Below, piece by piece: positions 1 to 4,200 of a stretch of 6,462 bases of DNA. The notes beneath the pieces were generated by a model. It had not been told where the DNA came from. It saw only the letters and a list, made by a program, of their open reading frames with translations, and did not search any database. The first letter of the stretch is position 1. Each line of letters starts with the position of its first letter. Position numbers and translations under genes: made by a program. The stretch is from Thermoplasmata archaeon (GTDB taxonomy: Archaea > Thermoplasmatota > Thermoplasmata > Lutacidiplasmatales > UBA184): positions 1 through 6,462 of the forward strand of contig JASHXM010000132.1 of the NCBI GenBank assembly GCA_030043545.1, read 5' to 3'.

Positions 1-1806
1 CCCGAGGCGGTCCCCGCCGACCGGGTGGCGGCCCACGTCCGCGCGCGGGCCGGCGATGTCGACGCCGCGCTCGCCGGCGCGGCGACGGTCGTTCGCGAGA
101 CGTACCGGACCGCCGCGATCCAGCAGGTCGCCCTGGAACCGCACGCGTGCGTCGCCGAGGTCCGGGACGGCCGGTGGCGGGTCCGCACCTCGACCCAGAG
201 CCCGTTCGGCGTCCGGGACGACGTCGCGTCGATCCTCGGGATCCCGGAGGCGTCGATCGACGTCGACGGCGCCTGGGTCGGCGGCGGGTTCGGCGGGAAA
301 GGCGCCTCCCTCGTGGAACCGTACGCGCTGCTCCTCGCCGCCGCGGCCGCGCGGCCGGTCCGGCTCGCGCTCCCCTACCGCGAGGAGTTCCTCCTCGGGC
401 GGTCGACGCTCCCCGCGGTGATCCGGTTCGAGACCGGCGTCACCGGCGGCCGGATCGTCGCGCGCCGGGTCCGGCTGCTGCTCGACGTCGGGGCGTCGCT
501 CCCCGGGCGCGACTTCGCGACCGGCTACGCGATCGGCTTCCTGCTGGGGCCGTACGCGGCGCCGGTGTTCGAGGTCGAAGGGTACGCGGTCCGGACGAAC
601 AAGCCGCCGTTCGGGCCGCACCGGGCGCCGTTCGCTCCCCAGTGTGCGTTCGCGGTCGAGTCGCATCTCGAGGAGGTCGCGCGGGCGGCCGGGCTCGACC
701 CGGGCGCGTTCAAGGCGGCGCATCTCTGGCAGGAGGGGGCGACGACCGCCCTCGGCCAGACGGTCGGGCCGTTCGGGCTGCCGGCCGCGCTCGCGGCGGC
801 GCACCGGCGGGCCCGTCTCTGGCGGGACGGCCTCCCCGCGGGCCACGGCATCGGGGTCGGCGTCGGCTTCTGGTCGACCGGGACCGGTGCCGGCGGGGAG
901 GTCCGGATCGCCCTGTCGCCGAACGCGCTCACGATCGTCCAGGGCGAACGGGAGATCGGGAGCGGCAGCGTCCTCGTCGGCCTCGCGGCGGTCGCCCAGC
1001 GCCGGACCGGCTTGCCGCTCGCTCGGATCCGCGTCGACTACCGGTCGACCTCCCTCGCGCCGTTCGACTCCGGCGTCTTCGGGAGCCGCACGACCGCGGT
1101 GCTCGGCCGCGCGATCGACGCGGCGGTCGGCACGCTCCTCGCCGACCTCGGGCAGCGGTGGGGGGGCGCGGGGGACGCCACCCTCGCCGACGGCGCGGAC
1201 GGGATCGAGGTGGTCGTCGGGGGCGGGCGACGCCCGGTCGCGTCGTTGCTGACCGCCGCCGAGCGGGCGGGCGACGGGATCGTCGCGTCGGGTCGGTTCT
1301 TCGGCGCCGGCGGCTCGATCGACGAGACACGGGTCGTCGCCGGGACGTTCTACGGCTACTCCGACTACGCGGGCGCGGCGCACGTCGCCGAGGTCGACGT
1401 CGACCGGGCGACCGGGGCGGTGCGCGTCGTCCGGTACGCGGCGTTCCACGACGTCGGCACGGTGATCGACCGGCCGAGCGCGATCGCGCAGGTCGAGGGC
1501 GGGGTCGCGATGGGGCTCGGGACCGCGCTCACCGAGGAGTCGATCTGGACCGACGACGGGCACTTGGCCAACCCGGGCCTCCTCGACTACCGGATCCCGA
1601 CGCTCGGGGAGATCCCGCCGATCGAGGTCGAGTTCGTGGAGGGGTTCTTCGGCGGGGGACCGTTCGGGGCGAAGGGACTCGGCGAGCCGCCGATCATCCC
1701 GGTTCCCGCGACGATCGCCGCGGCCGTGCGGGACGCGTGCGGCGCGCACCTGACCGAGCTGCCGCTGTCGCCGGAGCGCGTCGCCCGAGCGCTTAAGGTC
1801 GCCTGA
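1..1806 (+). CDS. Molybdenum hydroxylase large (Mo-cofactor) subunit, xanthine dehydrogenase / aldehyde oxidase / CO dehydrogenase family; 5' partial
   Basis: The reading frame is open from base 1 and codes for 601 residues before TGA. Homologues usually have about 750-780 residues, so roughly 150-180 N-terminal residues (the start of the small hammerhead domain) lie to the left. The GTG at 25 is internal because homology-like sequence continues upstream of it. Family landmarks occur in order: an EPHACVAEV segment near residues 46-54; the glycine loop GGGFGGKG (280-303); GPHRAPFAPQ, whose Arg (622-624) matches the active-site Arg of the family; a loop reading EREIGSGS (943-969); a DVG.VID/EGG.AMGLG block near 1450-1520; and KGLGEPP, whose Glu (1684-1686) is the expected catalytic base. 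Such subunits bind molybdopterin cytosine dinucleotide and hydroxylate purines, aldehydes, aromatics or CO together with FAD and 2Fe-2S subunits, none of which is visible here. The Cys loop of true CO dehydrogenases (AYRCSFR) is absent, and Gly replaces the Glu that follows GGGFGGK in bovine xanthine oxidase. Substrate is unknown. Confidence 0.93.
   Translation, partial: PEAVPADRVAAHVRARAGDVDAALAGAATVVRETYRTAAIQQVALEPHACVAEVRDGRWRVRTSTQSPFGVRDDVASILGIPEASIDVDGAWVGGGFGGKGASLVEPYALLLAAAAARPVRLALPYREEFLLGRSTLPAVIRFETGVTGGRIVARRVRLLLDVGASLPGRDFATGYAIGFLLGPYAAPVFEVEGYAVRTNKPPFGPHRAPFAPQCAFAVESHLEEVARAAGLDPGAFKAAHLWQEGATTALGQTVGPFGLPAALAAAHRRARLWRDGLPAGHGIGVGVGFWSTGTGAGGEVRIALSPNALTIVQGEREIGSGSVLVGLAAVAQRRTGLPLARIRVDYRSTSLAPFDSGVFGSRTTAVLGRAIDAAVGTLLADLGQRWGGAGDATLADGADGIEVVVGGGRRPVASLLTAAERAGDGIVASGRFFGAGGSIDETRVVAGTFYGYSDYAGAAHVAEVDVDRATGAVRVVRYAAFHDVGTVIDRPSAIAQVEGGVAMGLGTALTEESIWTDDGHLANPGLLDYRIPTLGEIPPIEVEFVEGFFGGGPFGAKGLGEPPIIPVPATIAAAVRDACGAHLTELPLSPERVARALKVA
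1792..1797 (+). promoter_or_regulatory. Candidate TATA box for purP-gcvT, inside the end of the hydroxylase gene
   Basis: CTTAAG carries the only TTAA I noticed in the window. The centre of TTAA lies about 26-27 bases before the A of the purP ATG at 1821, the normal archaeal distance from TATA box to transcription start. The 14 bases between the upstream stop and this ATG (1807-1820) contain no Shine-Dalgarno sequence. Together this suggests a leaderless purP transcript. The core is short, no A-rich BRE is visible upstream, and the bases also encode Leu-Lys near the hydroxylase C-terminus, so coding constraint or chance could explain it. Co-transcription from upstream remains possible. Confidence 0.4.
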
Positions 1807-1820
1807 CCGTCGCCCCGCCG

Positions 1821-2978
1821 ATGGGGCTCGCCCGGGCCGAGGTCGTCGCCGCGCTCCGCGACTACCCGGCGCTGCCGACCGTCGCTTCCGTCGGCTCGCA
1901 CTCCGCGCTCGACATCGCCGACGGGGCGGCGACGGAAGGCCTGCCGACGCTCGTCCTGGCCGAGCGGGGTCGCGAGGCGACGTACGCGACGTACTTCCGG
2001 ACGCTCCGCGGGCCGGACGGTCGCGTCCGACGCGGCTGCGTCGACGACGTCTGGACCTATCCCACGTTCGCCGACCTCGCCGCACCGGCGTCGCAGGAGC
2101 GGCTCCGCCGCACCGGAGCGCTCCTCGTCCCGAACCGGGCGCTGAGCTCGTACGTGCCGCTGCCGACGATCGAGAACGACCTTCGGATCCCGCTCGTCGG
2201 CAGTCGCGCGCTCCTGCGGATCGAGGAGCGCGGAGAGCGGGGGAACTACTACGCGCTCCTCGAGAAGGCGGGGATCGCCTTCCCGCGGGCGATCGACGGC
2301 CCGGCCGCGATCGACCGGCTGGCGATGGTGAAGCTCCCCCACGCCCGGCGGCGCCTGGAGCGCGGCTTCTTCACCGTGGCCAGCCCCGCGGAGTACCGGA
2401 CGAAGTCGGAGCGCCTGCTCGCCGCCGGCACGATCACCGCCGCCGACCTGGCCGCCGCCCGGATCGAGGAGTACGTCCTGGGGCCGGTGTTCAACTTCGA
2501 CTTCTTCTTCTCCCCGCTCGTCCCGCGCGCCGAGGGGCTCGAGCTGCTCGGGGTCGACGATCGCCGCCAGAGCGACCTGGACGGCGTCCTCCGACTCCCC
2601 GCGGCCCAGCAGCTCGAGGTCGGCGACCGGGCCGCCGCCCCCCGCTACACGGAGGTCGGGCACGGCGCGCTGACCGTGCGCGAGTCGCTCCTGGAGGAGG
2701 TGTTCCGGCTCGGCGAGCGGTTCGTCGACGCCGCGCGCGCCTGGGCCCCGCCCGGGATCGTCGGTCCGTTCTGCCTGCAGACGTGCCTCGACGCCGACGG
2801 CCGGCCGGTCGTCTTCGACGTCTCGCCGCGGATCGGCGGCGGGACGAACGTCCACCTGGGGGTCGGACATCCGTACGGCAACACGCTCCACCGCGCGCCG
2901 ATGAGCACCGGCCGGCGGATCGCCGTCGAGATCCGGCGGGCCGCCGCCGCGGGACGCCTCGCGGAGATCGTCACATGA
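1821..2978 (+). CDS. purP: PurP-family ATP-grasp ligase (formate-dependent FAICAR synthetase or close paralogue)
   Basis: The protein has 385 residues, close to the roughly 360 of archaeal PurP. In the PurP reaction AICAR, formate and ATP give formyl-AICAR, replacing the folate-dependent PurH step of bacterial purine synthesis; it acts in the cytosol. Landmarks include GSHSALDI at residues 25-32 (nucleotide-binding signature); IENDLRIPLVGSRALLRIEER near 117-137; a VK pair at 170-171 followed by an Arg-rich RRLERGFF stretch; IEEYVLGPVFNFDFFFSPL near 215-233, the ATP-grasp centre; GVDDRRQSDLDG near 244-255; and FDVSPRIGGGTN (332-343) with GHPYGNTLH and MSTGRRIAVEI at the end. The ATG at 1821 starts about 24 residues before GSHSAL, as expected, and no other start fits in the 14-base gap. 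Residue 105 is Asn in a VPNRALSSYV segment where I recall His in characterised PurP (PHGSF-like), and the glycine-rich GARGGRGYF-like loop is not present. Some archaea carry PurP paralogues of unproven activity, so the family is secure but the exact reaction is less so. It overlaps gcvT by four bases. Confidence 0.88.
   Translation: MGLARAEVVAALRDYPALPTVASVGSHSALDIADGAATEGLPTLVLAERGREATYATYFRTLRGPDGRVRRGCVDDVWTYPTFADLAAPASQERLRRTGALLVPNRALSSYVPLPTIENDLRIPLVGSRALLRIEERGERGNYYALLEKAGIAFPRAIDGPAAIDRLAMVKLPHARRRLERGFFTVASPAEYRTKSERLLAAGTITAADLAAARIEEYVLGPVFNFDFFFSPLVPRAEGLELLGVDDRRQSDLDGVLRLPAAQQLEVGDRAAAPRYTEVGHGALTVRESLLEEVFRLGERFVDAARAWAPPGIVGPFCLQTCLDADGRPVVFDVSPRIGGGTNVHLGVGHPYGNTLHRAPMSTGRRIAVEIRRAAAAGRLAEIVT
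2975..2978 (+). other. ATGA start/stop overlap joining purP and gcvT
   Basis: The purP stop TGA (2976-2978) shares bases with the gcvT start ATG (2975-2977). Such overlaps usually mean co-transcription and translational coupling by reinitiation. No strong Shine-Dalgarno sequence precedes the ATG; GCGGAGATCG lies 5-14 bases upstream and holds only a weak GGAG-like core. Confidence 0.8.
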
Positions 2979-4168
2979 CCGACGCCCCGCCGGCGCCCGG
3001 CGCCGCGCCGCCGCCCCCGCTCCAGCGCACCCCCTTGTTCGAGTTCCACCGCCGCCACGGCGGTCACCTCGTGCCGTTCGCCGGCTGGGAGATGCCGCTG
3101 TACTACTCGAGCATCCTCGACGAGCACCGGGCGGTCCGCGCCTCGGTCGGGCTGTTCGACGTTTCCCACATGGGGATCCTGACGGTCGACGGCGCCCACG
3201 CGGCCGCCCTGCTCGGCCGCCGGACGACGGCGAACGTCGAGCGGATCGCCCCCGGCCAGGCGAAGTACGCCTTCCTGCTCGAATCGACGGGGCGGATCGT
3301 CGACGACCTCCTCGTGAGCCGGCTCGACCCCGGCGACGAGGTCGCCCGCCGGTTCCTGGTCGTCCCGAACGCCGCCCGCGTCGACGAGGTCGAGGAGATC
3401 CTGCGCCAGCACCGGGGGCCCGACACGACGATCGCCCGCCGCAATCCCGCGACCGCGCTGCTGGCGGTCCAGGGTCCGGGGTCGGTCGCGCTCCTGGAGC
3501 GGGCGTTCGGCTGGTCGCTCGGCGGGCTCGGCTTCTACCGCGCCGCCTTTTTCCCGGCCGCCGACGGAGCGGGGAGCGCCGGGCGGATCGGCCCCGAGGT
3601 GCCGGCGGCGCTCGCGGACCAGGTCCTGGTGAGCCGGACCGGCTACACGGGCGAGCGCGGCTACGAGCTGCTCGTCGCCGCCGGCCGGGCCGACGCGGTC
3701 GCCGAACGGCTGGTGGCGCTCGGCGCGGTGCCGGCCGGCCTCGGCGCCCGCGACACCCTCCGGCTCGAGATGGGGTACCTCCTCTCGGGGCAGGATTTCC
3801 ACCGCGACCGGTCGCCGATCGAAGCCGGCCAGGAGCGGTTCGTCGACTTCGGCCATCCGTTCGTCGGCCGGCCCGCCCTCGAGAAGGAGCGGGCGGACGG
3901 GCCGGCGGTCCGCATCGCGGGGATCGAGGCGGACGACGCCGGGGCGATCCCCCGGCACGGAACCCCCGTCCTCGCGAACGGGACCCGCGTCGCGGAGGCG
4001 ACGAGCGGGGGACTCGCCCCGGGGCTCGGCAAAGGGGTCGCCCTCGCCTACCTCCCCCGCGAGCTCACCGCTCCCGGGACCCCGGTCGCGCTCGAGATCC
4101 GGGGACGCGCGGTCGGCGGCCACGTCGTCCCGCTACCGTTCGCCCGGACGCCGCCGACGCGAGCGTAA
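2975..4168 (+). CDS. gcvT: Aminomethyltransferase, T protein of the glycine cleavage system
   Basis: The 397-residue product matches GcvT throughout (family about 360-400). It takes the aminomethyl group carried by lipoylated H protein and, with tetrahydrofolate, yields 5,10-methylene-THF, ammonia and reduced lipoyl-H; it acts in the cytosol. Visible signatures are VPFAGWEMPLYYSSI (residues 33-47), HRAVRASVGLFDVSHMGI (51-68), GRIVDDLLV with the conserved acidic pair D110/D111 at the folate site, LAVQGPGS near 163-170, SRTGYTGERGYELLV (220-234), GLGARDTLRLEMGYLLSGQD (255-274), a SPIEAG segment (280-285) and a C-terminal barrel ending GGHVVPLPF. The TGYTGERGYE and GLGARD blocks favour true GcvT over YgfZ, DmdA or sarcosine oxidase relatives. 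Two additions stand out: a Pro/Ala-rich N-terminal tail (residues 4-15) and a Gly/Ala-rich insertion near 195-212. The chosen ATG overlaps the purP stop; a longer reading in the same frame would lie inside purP. No gcvH, gcvP or lipoate genes are in the window. Confidence 0.94.
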   Translation: MTDAPPAPGAAPPPPLQRTPLFEFHRRHGGHLVPFAGWEMPLYYSSILDEHRAVRASVGLFDVSHMGILTVDGAHAAALLGRRTTANVERIAPGQAKYAFLLESTGRIVDDLLVSRLDPGDEVARRFLVVPNAARVDEVEEILRQHRGPDTTIARRNPATALLAVQGPGSVALLERAFGWSLGGLGFYRAAFFPAADGAGSAGRIGPEVPAALADQVLVSRTGYTGERGYELLVAAGRADAVAERLVALGAVPAGLGARDTLRLEMGYLLSGQDFHRDRSPIEAGQERFVDFGHPFVGRPALEKERADGPAVRIAGIEADDAGAIPRHGTPVLANGTRVAEATSGGLAPGLGKGVALAYLPRELTAPGTPVALEIRGRAVGGHVVPLPFARTPPTRA

Positions 4169-4171
4169 ATA
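4166..4171 (+). promoter_or_regulatory. Candidate TATA box for the ATPase-TPR gene, overlapping the gcvT stop codon
   Basis: TAAATA is the longest A/T-only stretch with a mixed A/T pattern that I saw in this GC-rich window. Its first three bases are the gcvT stop codon. It begins 35 bases before the ATG at 4201, so initiation about 26-27 bases beyond its centre would fall near 4195, giving a leader of only a few bases. There is no Shine-Dalgarno sequence in 4185-4200. This fits archaeal near-leaderless transcription. No clear A-rich BRE precedes it. Confidence 0.55.
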
Positions 4172-4200
4172 GGCGGACCCCCCCATCCGGCGGAACGTCG

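Noticed and set aside
147..1796. Second long + strand frame inside the hydroxylase gene
   Set aside because: Its translation is dominated by Arg, Gly and Pro, as expected for an off-frame read of GC-rich DNA; the other frame carries all the conserved residues.
1..2978. A purine salvage or degradation plus synthesis module (xanthine dehydrogenase next to purP)
   Set aside because: The hydroxylase lacks the purine-contacting Glu pattern, so a purine substrate is not supported, and a promoter-like site separates the genes.
3547..3551. T5 run inside gcvT as a possible termination signal
   Set aside because: It encodes Phe codons in a conserved GcvT region and the gene continues intact beyond it.
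1587..4123. Long - strand open frames opposite purP and gcvT
   Set aside because: They are antisense shadows of two well-recognised proteins and show no family motif or start signal of their own.
4172..4200. Stem-loop or terminator between gcvT and the ATPase gene (C7 run at 4178-4184, GGCGGA and TCCGGCGG nearby)
   Set aside because: The arms do not pair well and no T-tract follows, so neither a bacterial nor an archaeal terminator is supported.
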